A stretch of DNA of 18,389 nucleotides, taken from the NCBI GenBank assembly GCA_900768805.1, contig CAAGEF010000126.1:1-18389 (forward strand). The letters are read 5' to 3'. Origin of the DNA: Clostridia bacterium (GTDB lineage: Bacteria; Bacillota; Clostridia; TANB77; CAG-508). The notes beneath the pieces are model-generated. The model was not told the origin of the DNA. It was given only the letters and a program-made list of their open reading frames with translations, and did not search any database. Of the stretch, positions 6,879 to 16,600 are shown in pieces (position 1 is the first letter of the stretch; every line of letters begins with the position of its first letter). Made by a program: the position numbers and the translations under genes.

Positions 6879-7937
6879 TTAAAATTTATTTTGAATTTCT
6901 TGTATTTCATCATAATGATTATTTAAAATATCTAAGAAAACATTTGCAATTTCAGGGTCGAATTGACTTCCTGAACATTTAACAATTTCTTCTTTAACAA
7001 TATCTATTGGAATAGCATTTCTATAAGAACGTTTTGAAGTCATTGCATCAAAGGTATCTGCGATAGCAGCAATTCTAGCAAAAGTAGGAATAGATTCTCC
7101 AGCTAAACGTTCTGGATAGCCAGTTCCATTGTATTTTTCGTGATGATGGTAAACTATAGGAATTATATCTTGGAATAGAGTAGCATTTGATAAAATATGT
7201 TTTCCTATTGCTGGATGGTTTTTGATTTCTGAATATTCATCATCAGTTAATTTTGATTCTTTTAATAATATAGCATCAGGTATTCCAATTTTTCCAATAT
7301 CATGGAATAAACCACCAATTCTTAATGTTTTTAAATCTGCCTCAGAAAATCCCATCTTTTTACCAATTAAAACAGAGAATTCAGCAACTCTTTCAGAATG
7401 ACCTCTTGTATAAACATCTTTAGCTTCAACAGTATATCTAAGAGTTTCAATACTTTCCAAATAAGCTTTTTCAAGTTTTTCTTGAGATTCTTTTAATTCT
7501 TCATTTATTTTTTTGATAATATTCATTTGTTCAATAGATTTTATTGCAGATTCTATAAGTAATAATAATTGGTCAAATTTATCACTTTTTTCGCAGTATC
7601 CTTGAATAGATAATCTTCTAATAGTATCTAAAGGTGGGGCTAAATCTTTTTGACCAGTAAGTAATAATATATATAATTCATTATTAAATTTTCTAATTTC
7701 TTCAACAACTTTATCTCCATGAATAGGGGACATTAAAAAGTCCAATAACATTAAATCATAGTGATCTTTTTTTACCATTTCAATAGCTTCTAAAGGATCT
7801 GTAACACCAGTTAATTGATAGCCAGATTTTTTTAAGAAAACTGATAAAGATTCTACAATTCCTTCTTCATCATCAACAGCTATAATTTTATATTTACTCA
7901 TTGGAGAGTTTTCAAGATTTGATTCTGAAAGTCTCAT
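6879..7937 (-). CDS. Response regulator with HD-GYP output domain
   Basis: A 352-residue cytoplasmic two-component regulator. The receiver domain (about 14-130) has the acidic pair D22/D23, phospho-acceptor D66 in LMLLDFLMSP, T94 and K117. A coiled-coil-like linker (about 125-165, INEELKESQEKLEKAYLES) leads into an HD-GYP domain with RGHSERVAEFS, catalytic GLFHDIGKIGIP (H212, D213), NHPAIGKHIL and HHHEKYNGTGYPE (264-276). HD-GYP domains hydrolyse cyclic di-GMP, so phosphorylation by a kinase would adjust this second messenger. The usual Asp before the GYP motif (DGxGYP) is Asn here (NGTGYP), a variation also found in active family members as far as I recall. The ATG at 7937 is chosen because AAGGAG lies eight bases upstream; the internal Met13 has no such site. 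It has its own promoter. The cognate kinase could be the 7TM kinase at 8841-10667, which is inference. Confidence 0.93.
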   Translation of the reverse strand: MRLSESNLENSPMSKYKIIAVDDEEGIVESLSVFLKKSGYQLTGVTDPLEAIEMVKKDHYDLMLLDFLMSPIHGDKVVEEIRKFNNELYILLLTGQKDLAPPLDTIRRLSIQGYCEKSDKFDQLLLLIESAIKSIEQMNIIKKINEELKESQEKLEKAYLESIETLRYTVEAKDVYTRGHSERVAEFSVLIGKKMGFSEADLKTLRIGGLFHDIGKIGIPDAILLKESKLTDDEYSEIKNHPAIGKHILSNATLFQDIIPIVYHHHEKYNGTGYPERLAGESIPTFARIAAIADTFDAMTSKRSYRNAIPIDIVKEEIVKCSGSQFDPEIANVFLDILNNHYDEIQEIQNKF

Positions 7938-7975
7938 TTTTCAAGCTCCTTTACAGATTATAATAATTTAAATTT

Positions 7976-8004
7976 ATTATCTCTTTAATTAAAAAATAAG
8001 TCAA
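7976..8004 (-). promoter_or_regulatory. Sigma-A promoter of the HD-GYP response regulator gene
   Basis: Read on the minus strand, TTGACT (7999-8004) and GATAAT (7976-7981) are 17 bases apart, each matching five of six consensus positions. The start codon is about 38 bases downstream, which fits a short leader. Confidence 0.7.
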
Positions 8005-8187
8005 TAGATATGGGAAAATTTTGGAAAAAATATGGAAATAAATTGTTGTTTTTGTATATATATAATTAAAAAAGTCGTTCTATGGTAAATGTAATATTAT
8101 AAAAATTTGGTTTTTGTATAAAATATAGTTATGAAAAATTTGGTTTTAGTAAATTCATATAAAAAACATACATTTTTAATAATTGTG

Positions 8188-8220
8188 TTGAAAATGTATA
8201 CAAAATGTGATACAATACAT
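8188..8220 (+). promoter_or_regulatory. Toxin-antitoxin promoter with overlapping palindromic operator
   Basis: TTGAAA (8188-8193) and TACAAT (8211-8216) are 17 bases apart. The promoter is packed with symmetric sequence: the perfect palindrome TGTATACA (8195-8202), the imperfect TGT-GAT-ACA (8206-8214) and the wider pair ATGTAT (8194-8199) / ATACAT (8215-8220). Antitoxins of the RelB/DinJ family typically repress their own promoter through such sites, so this is the likely operator. The repression itself is inference from the family. Confidence 0.6.
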
Positions 8221-8247
8221 ATAATAGAGAGTGGGAGGTGTTTTGTT

Positions 8248-8517
8248 ATGGCTAAAACAGATACTTTGCATATAAGAATAGAACCTAGTGTAAAGAAAAA
8301 AGCAGAAAAAACTTTAAATGATTTAGGTTTATCTATTACCGAAGCTATTAATGTGTTTTTAAATCAAGTTATATTGCAAGATGGAATTCCTTTCGAAATT
8401 AAGAAACCTAAATTTAATAAAGAAACTATACAAGTAATGGAGGATGTAAAAAAAGGTAAAAATTTAAGTAAGAGTTTTGATAGTGTAGATGAGATGTTTG
8501 AGGAGTTGGATAAATAG
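8248..8517 (+). CDS. dinJ: Type II antitoxin, RelB/DinJ family
   Basis: An 89-residue antitoxin that should bind and neutralise the adjoining YafQ-type endoribonuclease and repress its own promoter. The N-terminal ribbon-helix-helix-type domain reads KTDTLHIRIEPSVKKKAEKTL, then LGLSITEAINVFLNQVIL and GIPFEI, all typical of DinJ/RelB. The charged C-terminal tail (about 55-89, ending SVDEMFEELDK) is the toxin-wrapping part. The start at 8248 follows GGGAGGTG (8233-8240). The frame extends upstream to 8131, but that stretch covers the promoter and does not resemble the family. The TAG stop (8515-8517) overlaps the GTG start of the toxin gene, so the two are translationally coupled. The antitoxin looks intact although its toxin is frameshifted. 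Confidence 0.9.
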   Translation: MAKTDTLHIRIEPSVKKKAEKTLNDLGLSITEAINVFLNQVILQDGIPFEIKKPKFNKETIQVMEDVKKGKNLSKSFDSVDEMFEELDK

Positions 8518-8790
8518 TGCTAAAAATTAGATATACTAATCAATTTAAGAAAGATTATAAATTAATACAAAAGAGAGGTTATGATATTAATAAATTGAAA
8601 GATTTAATTAAAATATTGGCAGAAGGAAAATCTTTACCAGCAAAATATAAAGATCATTATTTAACAGGAAATTATAAGCGGTTTTAAAGAATGTCATATA
8701 CAACCTGATTGGCTTTTAATTTATATTATAGAAGATGATGAAATTACATTAACAGTCTCAAGAACTGGTTCACATTCTGATTTGTTTTAG
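8517..8790 (+). pseudogene. yafQ: Frameshifted YafQ-type mRNA interferase toxin
   Basis: The reading frame starts with GTG at 8517, overlapping the antitoxin stop. It encodes LKIRYTNQFKKDYKLIQKRG and continues through YKDHYLTGNYK, typical of the YafQ endoribonuclease, but then ends after 56 codons (RF, then TAA at 8685-8687). Removing one base, most simply the C at 8679, restores the family pattern: GFKECHIQPDWLLIYIIEDD and SRTGSHSDLF, ending at TAG 8788-8790. The restored protein would be about 91 residues, the normal YafQ length. The residues lost by the frameshift include the conserved His and Asp of HIQPDW and the His of GSHSDLF, which are needed for RNA cleavage in YafQ. The truncated product should be inactive. 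Alternatives are a sequencing error or +1 ribosomal slippage on TTT-TAA. Confidence 0.88.
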
Positions 8791-8806
8791 AAATTAATAT
8801 TATAAA

Positions 8807-8834
8807 AGAGCATTTAGTAAAAACTAAATGCTCT
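8807..8834. terminator. Bidirectional intrinsic terminator
   Basis: AGAGCATTTAGT (8807-8818) pairs perfectly with ACTAAATGCTCT (8823-8834) around a four-base loop. It lies between the convergent toxin pseudogene and the histidine kinase gene. Read leftward, it is followed by TTTTATAATATT, so it should end the NRPS-kinase transcript. Read rightward it is followed by ATATTTTTAT. Confidence 0.9.
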
Positions 8835-8840
8835 ATATTT

Positions 8841-10667
8841 TTATGCATTAACTTTATTAGGAACTGGTAAGCTAATAATAAATGTTGTACCTTTACCTTC
8901 TTTTGTTTCAAAACTAATATTACCATTGAATTGAGCTCTAATATTAGAAGCAGACATGAATATACCTAAACCAGTACCTTCTTTACCTTTAGTAGTAATC
9001 ATTTCTTTGAATAATTTATTTTGAACTTCTTTTGGCAAGCCAGGTCCATAGTCTTTAACTCTAATTTCAATTATATTATTTTTTGTTAAATATTGTGCAG
9101 ATAAATCTATTATTTGATCAGATTTATCTATACTCTTATAAGCATAAATTGCATTTGCGATTAAGTTATCTATAACTTGTACTAAACCGTTCATATTGCC
9201 GTTTAATTGAATAGAATCTTCTACTTTATTATCTACATATAAATTAACTAAAGAATGTTTTAAATCGTGTTTCATTAAAATTTCAACATGTTTAAATACT
9301 TCTGAGATAGGGAAGTCAACTTTAGCTTCTTCTGAAAATGTAACAGCTTGACCTTTAACTGCTGTAATAATATCAGACATATATTCAAGATGTTTTCTAA
9401 TTTTACCAATCCATTCTTCCATATCATTTCCAATTGCAATCATATCTTCTTTAGTAACTTGAGGAGAATCTATTGATGCTTCATATTCTTTAATAAGTTC
9501 AGTTATTCCTTCTAAACCACCAGCAATAGAGAATATAGGTGTTTTTAAGTTATGGGCAATACCACCAATCATTTGACCAAGAGATGCCAAACGTTCTCTT
9601 TCTATAAGCATCTCTTGGTTATTTTTAATTTCTTCCATATCTTTAATATGTTGAGTTATATCTTTGAATAAGATTATACTTCCAAGATATTTCCCTTGTG
9701 AAACTAAATCGCTAATTTCAATAGTAAAGGTTTTTTCAATTTTAGCAAAGGTTTCAGTTAATCTTTGGGTTTTAGATGTTGTTTTAGCCTTCTTTATTGC
9801 ATTTGAGAATTTTTTTACATTTATTTTGTATTCTGATTTTTTTATAAAATCTATTATATCCGAATTTCTGATATTTGCTTCTTTTATTTCAAAAGTTGTT
9901 AGAAATGTTCTATTAAAATCTATTACTATATTTGATTCATTTAAAACAATGTATGAATCTGATATTCTATCAACTATTTTTTGTAGAGCGATAGGTGCTG
10001 CATCTAGGAAGTTGAATTTGAACATTGCTATTGCTAAGAAAAATATAGTTATAGTAAAGCATATTGGTGTTACATATATTGTCATTAAAAATATTCTTAA
10101 CGTTCCTAATATATTTGCTATTAAAGGAATGCTAATTCCTAGTATAATTAATAATGATTGTTTTGAAAAAAAACCAGATGATTTGATGTTAAATGATAAA
10201 AGATAATATACTCCAATAAAAAGAAGTGCATATGTATATAATGAATTTGCTATTCCTATAGGACCTAATACAACTTCGTACATATTTATTGAATATTCTT
10301 TGAAAAATAAGTGATGCATGTCATTGGTCCATAAAGATAATAAAAAGAATATCGGTAATATAAAAAATATAATGTATATTTTTTGAAATTTTATTGTTGT
10401 ATTTGTGTATATTTTTCCAATAAAGTATACTGAAGTAGGTAAAAAGCATGTTCCGATATAAACAATATAATCAAAATAGACTGGATTTATATTTAGTCTA
10501 TTACTAAATATAATTTGTGAAACTAACCCAGTACACCAAATAAGCATCAATATTATCGAAGATGACCATACTTTGGCAAGTTGAGAACTTCTTTTTTTAT
10601 TTATAAATTTTAGTGTTAATAGTAATAATATAATTGAAATTATTAAAAATAATAAATAAATTCCCAT
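8841..10667 (-). CDS. 7TM-PAS sensor histidine kinase, co-operonic with the NRPS
   Basis: A 608-residue membrane sensor kinase. The N-terminal third (about 1-220) contains seven hydrophobic segments, resembling the 7TM N-terminal region of histidine kinases (HisKA_7TM type), and passes through LDAAPIALQKIVDRI into a PAS-like domain (about 225-335, SYIVLNESNIVIDFNRTF). The kinase part follows a linker QEMLIERERLASLGQMI and has the phospho-acceptor motif GGIAHNLKTPI with His372. The ATPase domain has the N box DNLIANAIYAY (about 500), VKDYGPGLP and TKGKEGTGLGIFMS. All catalytic boxes are intact. The gene begins 11 bases after the NRPS stop and its Shine-Dalgarno overlaps that stop, so the two genes are co-transcribed. 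No response regulator follows directly; the HD-GYP regulator about 0.9 kb further on is a candidate. Sensing of the NRPS product is a hypothesis. Confidence 0.93.
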   Translation of the reverse strand: MGIYLLFLIISIILLLLTLKFINKKRSSQLAKVWSSSIILMLIWCTGLVSQIIFSNRLNINPVYFDYIVYIGTCFLPTSVYFIGKIYTNTTIKFQKIYIIFFILPIFFLLSLWTNDMHHLFFKEYSINMYEVVLGPIGIANSLYTYALLFIGVYYLLSFNIKSSGFFSKQSLLIILGISIPLIANILGTLRIFLMTIYVTPICFTITIFFLAIAMFKFNFLDAAPIALQKIVDRISDSYIVLNESNIVIDFNRTFLTTFEIKEANIRNSDIIDFIKKSEYKINVKKFSNAIKKAKTTSKTQRLTETFAKIEKTFTIEISDLVSQGKYLGSIILFKDITQHIKDMEEIKNNQEMLIERERLASLGQMIGGIAHNLKTPIFSIAGGLEGITELIKEYEASIDSPQVTKEDMIAIGNDMEEWIGKIRKHLEYMSDIITAVKGQAVTFSEEAKVDFPISEVFKHVEILMKHDLKHSLVNLYVDNKVEDSIQLNGNMNGLVQVIDNLIANAIYAYKSIDKSDQIIDLSAQYLTKNNIIEIRVKDYGPGLPKEVQNKLFKEMITTKGKEGTGLGIFMSASNIRAQFNGNISFETKEGKGTTFIISLPVPNKVNA

Positions 10668-10670
10668 ATT

Positions 10671-10678
10671 TCCTCCTT
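10671..10678 (-). promoter_or_regulatory. Strong ribosome-binding site overlapping the NRPS stop region
   Basis: On the minus strand AAGGAGGA (10671-10678) sits three bases before the kinase start codon (10665-10667) and abuts the NRPS stop (10679-10681). Ribosomes finishing the NRPS are placed right at the kinase start, which suggests translational coupling of the two genes. Confidence 0.8.
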
Positions 10679-13600
10679 TTAAATGTTATATAAAGATTTT
10701 AGATATTCAAGAAATTTAAAAATATATAATTCTTCTATTTTTGGCCACATAAAGTTTAATTTTTTTAGATAACTGTTAGAAAATTCAGATACTACTTGTA
10801 TTTTTTGTACATAATTTAAATTTCCTTCTTTATCAAAATCGCTGATTAAACCACTTAAATATTTAGAAGAATTATTGGATTTTAATAAAGAGTTTATTAG
10901 TTGATTAAATTCTTTTGTAGAAATTTCATTTATTTTAAAATATTTTTTTTCAAAGATGTTTAATAAGTCTTTTATTAATATTCTATTATTATCGTGCAAA
11001 TGAAATATCCTATTATATGAGGTTTTATGTGTTAAAAGTTTAATAATAGCATCTGCACAACAATCTACAGGAGTAAACTCTAAAGTATGTTCAATAAAAT
11101 ATTTTGGTACATTTCTAATTCTAATAAAAGATAATAATCTATTAATATAAGCATTTTCTTCAATATTTTGTTGGAATTTTCCATCAGAATATCTTCCCAT
11201 AAGATTTCCAATTCTTAATATATAACCATCTAATCCATTTTGTAATTCTGATATTATTAATTTTTCCGCTTCAAATTTACTTTTTACATAAACATTATCT
11301 ATAATTTGATTTATATAGAAATTATTTTCTTTAAATATATTTGTAGATATATTTAAAGAGTCATCAGTATTTAATTTTTCACCAGAAACACTTGTAGTAG
11401 AAATATGATATAGGGTTTTTTTATTTTCTTTACAAAAGTCAATTAAGTTTTTAACACCATCTACATTTATTTTTTTATATAATTCATATTTACCAAAGTG
11501 AGATACTTTAGCAGCACAATTAATTATTGTTGAAATATTATCTTTTAATTCATTATAATCGGCTTCTGATAATCCAAGCTTATGAAGCGTTATATCTCCT
11601 TTTATAATAATTATTCTATTATTTATTAAATCATCATATTTATTATCAAAATAAAAATGTAATTTATTTAAAAGTTTGGTTTCTAATGTTAAGCCTTTTT
11701 CTGGTCTTATTAAACAATATACTTTTCCAGTTTCATTTTTCAAAAATTCATTTAATACATGTATTCCCAAATAGCCTGTAGCACCAGTTAAAAGAATATT
11801 TCCAACATTATTTTTTTCTATATTTGTTGGTAATTGAGTATAATTTTGAATAGTAGTATTACAGTTTAATAAATCTAATGTGTCTGTAAGAGATTCGGCA
11901 ACATTTGTAATACTGTTAATTTTATCTGTTAATTCTTGAACCGTTGGATTTAAGAATATATCAGCATAAGATATTCCTTCTGCAATTTTCATAATCTCGA
12001 TTTGAAGATTTATTGCTAGTAATGAATCTCCTCCTAATTCAAAGAAATTATCTGTAATTCCAATAGGAGATATGTTTAAAAGTTTTTCAAATAGTTGTAA
12101 TATTTTTTTATCTAAATCATTTCTTGCAGGTATAAATTCTTGAGAATTTAATTGCATATGTGGTTCTGGAAGAACTTTTTTATTTACTTTTCCATTAGGT
12201 AAATATGGGAACTCATCTAATATTTCAAAATAAGCTGGAACCATATATTTTGGTAAATATTTTCTTAAATGTTCTCTAAGTTTATTTATTGAAATTCTAT
12301 CTTTAACTGTAAGATATGCAACTAAATATTTTCTATTGTTATTGTCTGTTTTTGCAATAATAATTGCTTTTTTTATTTTTGGGTATTCTAGAATTTTATT
12401 TTCAATTTCGTCTAATTCAATTCTTAAACCTCTAATTTTTATTTGATTATCAATTCTTCCAAGATACATAATTTCACCATTTGGTAAAAACTTCGCTAAA
12501 TCTCCAGTTCTGTACATTGGTCTTTTTGAATTAGGTGTATATGTATAATTATTTTTCACATTAGGTCCAATGTTTTTATAACCAATTCCTACTCCATCTC
12601 CACATATACATAATTCACCAGGTACATTTATAGGGCAAATATTATTATCTTTATCTAAAATATATATTTGTGTATTGTCCAATGGTTTACCAATTGTAAT
12701 ATTTTTATGAGATGTAACATCAGTAAAAGTTGAGAAAACAGTTGTCTCTGAAGGTCCATATCCATTGTATACAGTTATATTACCAAGATCTAAAATTGAA
12801 CGTAATAATTTATTAGATAAAGCTTCTCCTGCTAAAGTAATAAATTTTATATTTTTTAATTGTGGTATTAAATCTAAGTTATTTAATAAAATTTCCATTC
12901 TGGAAGGTGTTAATTGAAATGCTTTTATATTATTTTTTTCAATTAATGAATTTAATTTATCTGGCATAGTTTGTTCGTTTTCTGTTGCCATAACAACATT
13001 TAATCCCTTTTGTAAGCTAATTAGTGTTTCAAATATGAAAATATCAAAACTTATTGTTGTTAATGAAGCTATTGCCATATTTTGATAATCATTTTTTAAA
13101 TATTCTACATAGTTATTTAAATAATTGGTTAAATTTGATAATGCTTTATGATTTAATACAACACCTTTTGGATTACCTGTAGAACCAGAGGTATATATCA
13201 TATAAGATGGATCTGTGTTTTCATTAAAAGGTTCAAATATTAAATTAGGATGATTGTATAAAGCAGAATTGGAAAATTCTACACATAAAGTTTTTATATT
13301 TGTTATTTTTTTATCATTGAAGGTTAATAATATGGATGCATTACTATTAGCAAGCATATAATTTATTCTAGATTCAGGGAATGTTGGGTCAATTGGTATA
13401 TAACATGCTCCAGTTTTTAAAACTGCTTGTATAGTAACTAGTAATTCTAAACTTCTAGGAAGCATAATACCAACAATTGAATTACGACAAATTCCAATTG
13501 TATGTAAATAATTTGCTAATGAATTGCTTTTGTCTAATAATTCTTTATATGATAAATGTTTATTTTTAAAAGTTATTGCCGTATAATTAGGAGTTTTTAA

Positions 13601-16600
13601 ACATTGTTTATCAATTAAATGATATATATATTCATTTTTATTATAGTTTACTTTTGTGTTATTAAAATCATATAATAATTTGTTTTTTTCTTGTATAGTT
13701 AAAAATTCTAAATCACTAATTTTTGAATTTATATTATTTAAAATGTTTTTGATTAATTGAATATAATGTTTTGATAAAGCTTCAATAAAATTTTTTTCAA
13801 ATAAATCAGTACAGTATTCAAAATTCATTATATATTCAGTATCTTTAGGAATTATTTCTAATGCTAAATCAAATTTTGAAATATTTGTATCAGGTAAATA
13901 ATATTTTGAATTAATATTATTTATTTGCAAGTTATTCATACCTGTGTTTTGATACACAAACATTGTATCAAATAGCGGATTTCTGCTAGCATCTCTAGAA
14001 ATATTTAATTCTTTTACTAATTCATCAAATGGATAATCTTGATGAGTAAAACAATCTAAACATTTTTCTTTTGTTTCTTCTAAAAAGTTAATAAATGTCT
14101 TATTTGAATGTATTCTTTTTCTAATAGCTAATGTATTTACAAACATTCCTATAATATTGGAGAATTCAGATATATCCCTATTCGCTATAGGCGTACCTAC
14201 TACTATATTTTCCTGTCCAGTATATTTATATAATAAAATATAAAAAGCTGCTAATAAGAACATGTATGGTGTAACTTTAAGTTTTTTTGATGTTTCGATA
14301 ATTGATTTTGTTAGTTTATTATCAATTTTTGTATGTATTTGTGTTCCTTTGTAGCTAAATACAGATGGCCTTGTATAATTAGTTGGTAAGTTAAGTGTAG
14401 GAATTTCTTCAGAAAATTCATTAAGCCAAAATTCTTTGTTTTGTTTATATTTTTCAGAACCAGAAAAATATTGTTCATAATTTATAAAATCTTTATAAGT
14501 AAATTTTATTTTTTGTAATTCTTCATTATTGTATAATTTGCAAAATTCATCTAGTAAAATTTGCATAGATGTTCCATCTGAAATTATATGATGCATATTT
14601 ACAAGTATCATAGTATGATTATTATCTAAATAAAGAACATGTACTTTTAATAAAGGAGCTTTTGTTAAATCAAATTTTGTATTAAATAATTTAAAATATT
14701 CATCTATTTGAGTTATTGGTATGTTTTTCGATTCTATGTTTAAATCTAGCTTTGGTATTATTTTTTGATAAAGCTCACCATCAATTACTTCAAAATAAGT
14801 TCTAAATGCTTCATGTCGATTTACAATTATTTTAAATATATCGCATATTTTATTGAATTTTAATGTTTGGTCAAATTCTATTCCACCTGATATATTATAT
14901 ACGCATAAATCAGGGTTCATATTAGAGGTGTAATAAATTCTTTTTTGAGCTCTAGATGAATTATAGTGACTTGAGCTTTTTAAAGAGATTATTGATGTAG
15001 AATTATTAGAAATATTTTCATTAATATAATCCGATAAATCACTAATAATAGGATGCTCAAAGATTTCTCTTACATTTATTTGTATTTTTTCTTGATTGTA
15101 TAATTGACTGGTTAAATTCATTGCAGATAATGAATCTAATCCTATTTCGAAAATGTTTGAGGTAATACTTAAATTGTTTAATTTTAAAATGTTGCTAATT
15201 ATTTGTAGCAATATTTTATCCGTATCGTTTCGAGGAGGAGTATTTGTGTCAATACTTGTTTTGTCAAATGTAGGTAATGGTAATTCTTTTTTGTTGATTT
15301 TTCCGTTAATTGTTAAAGGAATTTGATCTAAATATATAAAACCAGATGGAATCATATATTGTGGTAAATTTTTTATTAAAAATAATTTTAATTTATCTTC
15401 ATCAATCTTATTTTTGCATACTAAATAAGAGTATATTTTTTTGGTATTATTAAATGAGTAAATTTGTGTTGTACAAGTTTTTATTTCAGGAAATGTTAAA
15501 ATTAAATTGTCAATTTCACTTAGTTCTACTCTAAAACCACGGATTTTAACTTGATTATCTATTCTACATTGGTATGTTATTGTTCCGTCGTTATTCCAGT
15601 AAGCTAGGTCACCTGTTTTATATATTTTTCCATCATGAAATGGGTTTTCACAAAATTTTTCATTAGTTAGTGAAGGATTGTTTAAATATCCTAGGCCTAT
15701 ACCATCTCCACCAACCCAAATTTCTCCTGGTGTATTTGGCGGTTGAAGTTTTCCATTAGGTGAAACTATATAACAAGTAGAATTTGCAATTGGAGCTCCA
15801 ACTGGAATTGTATCATTAAAACGAGTTTTTATAGTATAGCAAGTTGAATATGTTGTATTTTCTGTAGGACCATAAGCATGAATAATTGTAAGATTTGGAC
15901 ACATATCAATAACATTATAAATATGTCTTGGAGAAACCATATCTCCACCGGTAATAAGTATTCTAGCAGTTTCAAATATTAAAGGATTTTGTTCTGAAAG
16001 TAAATTAAATAAAGAAGTAGTTAACCAAACAATTGTAATTTTATTATTTTTTATATAATTTTCTAAAAAGTGTGTATTTAAAAGATTATCTTTAGAAATT
16101 ATATATAAAGGTAATCCATTTAATAAAGCACCCCAAATTTCGAATGTACTTGCGTCAAATACAATGGAACCAGTTTGAATCATTCTATCATTTTTATAAA
16201 ATTTTATATAATTAGTATTTTTTACTAATCTAACAACACCTTTTTGAGGAATAGTTACTCCTTTTGGTTTGCCAGTAGATCCTGATGTATATATTATATA
16301 AGCAGGAGAAGAAATTTTGCTTTTTATCGATAATAAGTTTTTAAAATTATAATTAAACAAATTAATATTTATAATTTTTAATGATGTTGTTATTTTTTCA
16401 AGATTAATAGAATCTGTAATTAAATAATGCGCATTAGAATCTTGTAATATATAATTTATTCTTTCATTTGGATATTCGATATCTAGTGGTAAATATGTAG
16501 CATTACATTTTAGAATAGCGATTAATGATATGATTGTTTGATGATTTTTTTTAAATAAAATTCCAACAATATCGTTATCTTTTACACCATTTTTTAATAG

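Larger units (their letters stand above)
7938..8247. other. Divergent intergenic region between the response regulator and the toxin-antitoxin module
   Basis: This 310-base gap holds the leftward promoter of the response regulator and the rightward promoter of the antitoxin gene, each listed separately. Between them I see only AT-rich sequence with a 14-base direct repeat AAAAATTTGGTTTT at 8101-8114 and 8134-8147, and GTTTTTGTATA at 8048-8058 and 8110-8120. No RNA gene or further coding sequence is supported. Confidence 0.6.

Noticed and set aside
7899..7901. Internal Met13 as start of the HD-GYP regulator
   Set aside because: It sits closer to the receiver domain, but no Shine-Dalgarno precedes it, while the upstream ATG has AAGGAG at eight bases.
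8101..8147. Direct repeats AAAAATTTGGTTTT as a CRISPR or iteron array
   Set aside because: Only two copies 33 bases apart in very AT-rich intergenic sequence; no regular array and no associated genes.
8131..8247. Upstream extension of the antitoxin frame
   Set aside because: This stretch contains the promoter and operator, does not resemble RelB/DinJ, and the ATG at 8248 has a clear GGGAGG site.
9664..10206. 180-codon plus-strand frame inside the kinase gene
   Set aside because: It is antisense to a well-supported histidine kinase, has no ribosome-binding site and shows no family pattern.
10679..10800. NRPS as truncated for lack of a thioesterase
   Set aside because: The chain ends in a complete reductase-type release domain, which replaces the thioesterase.
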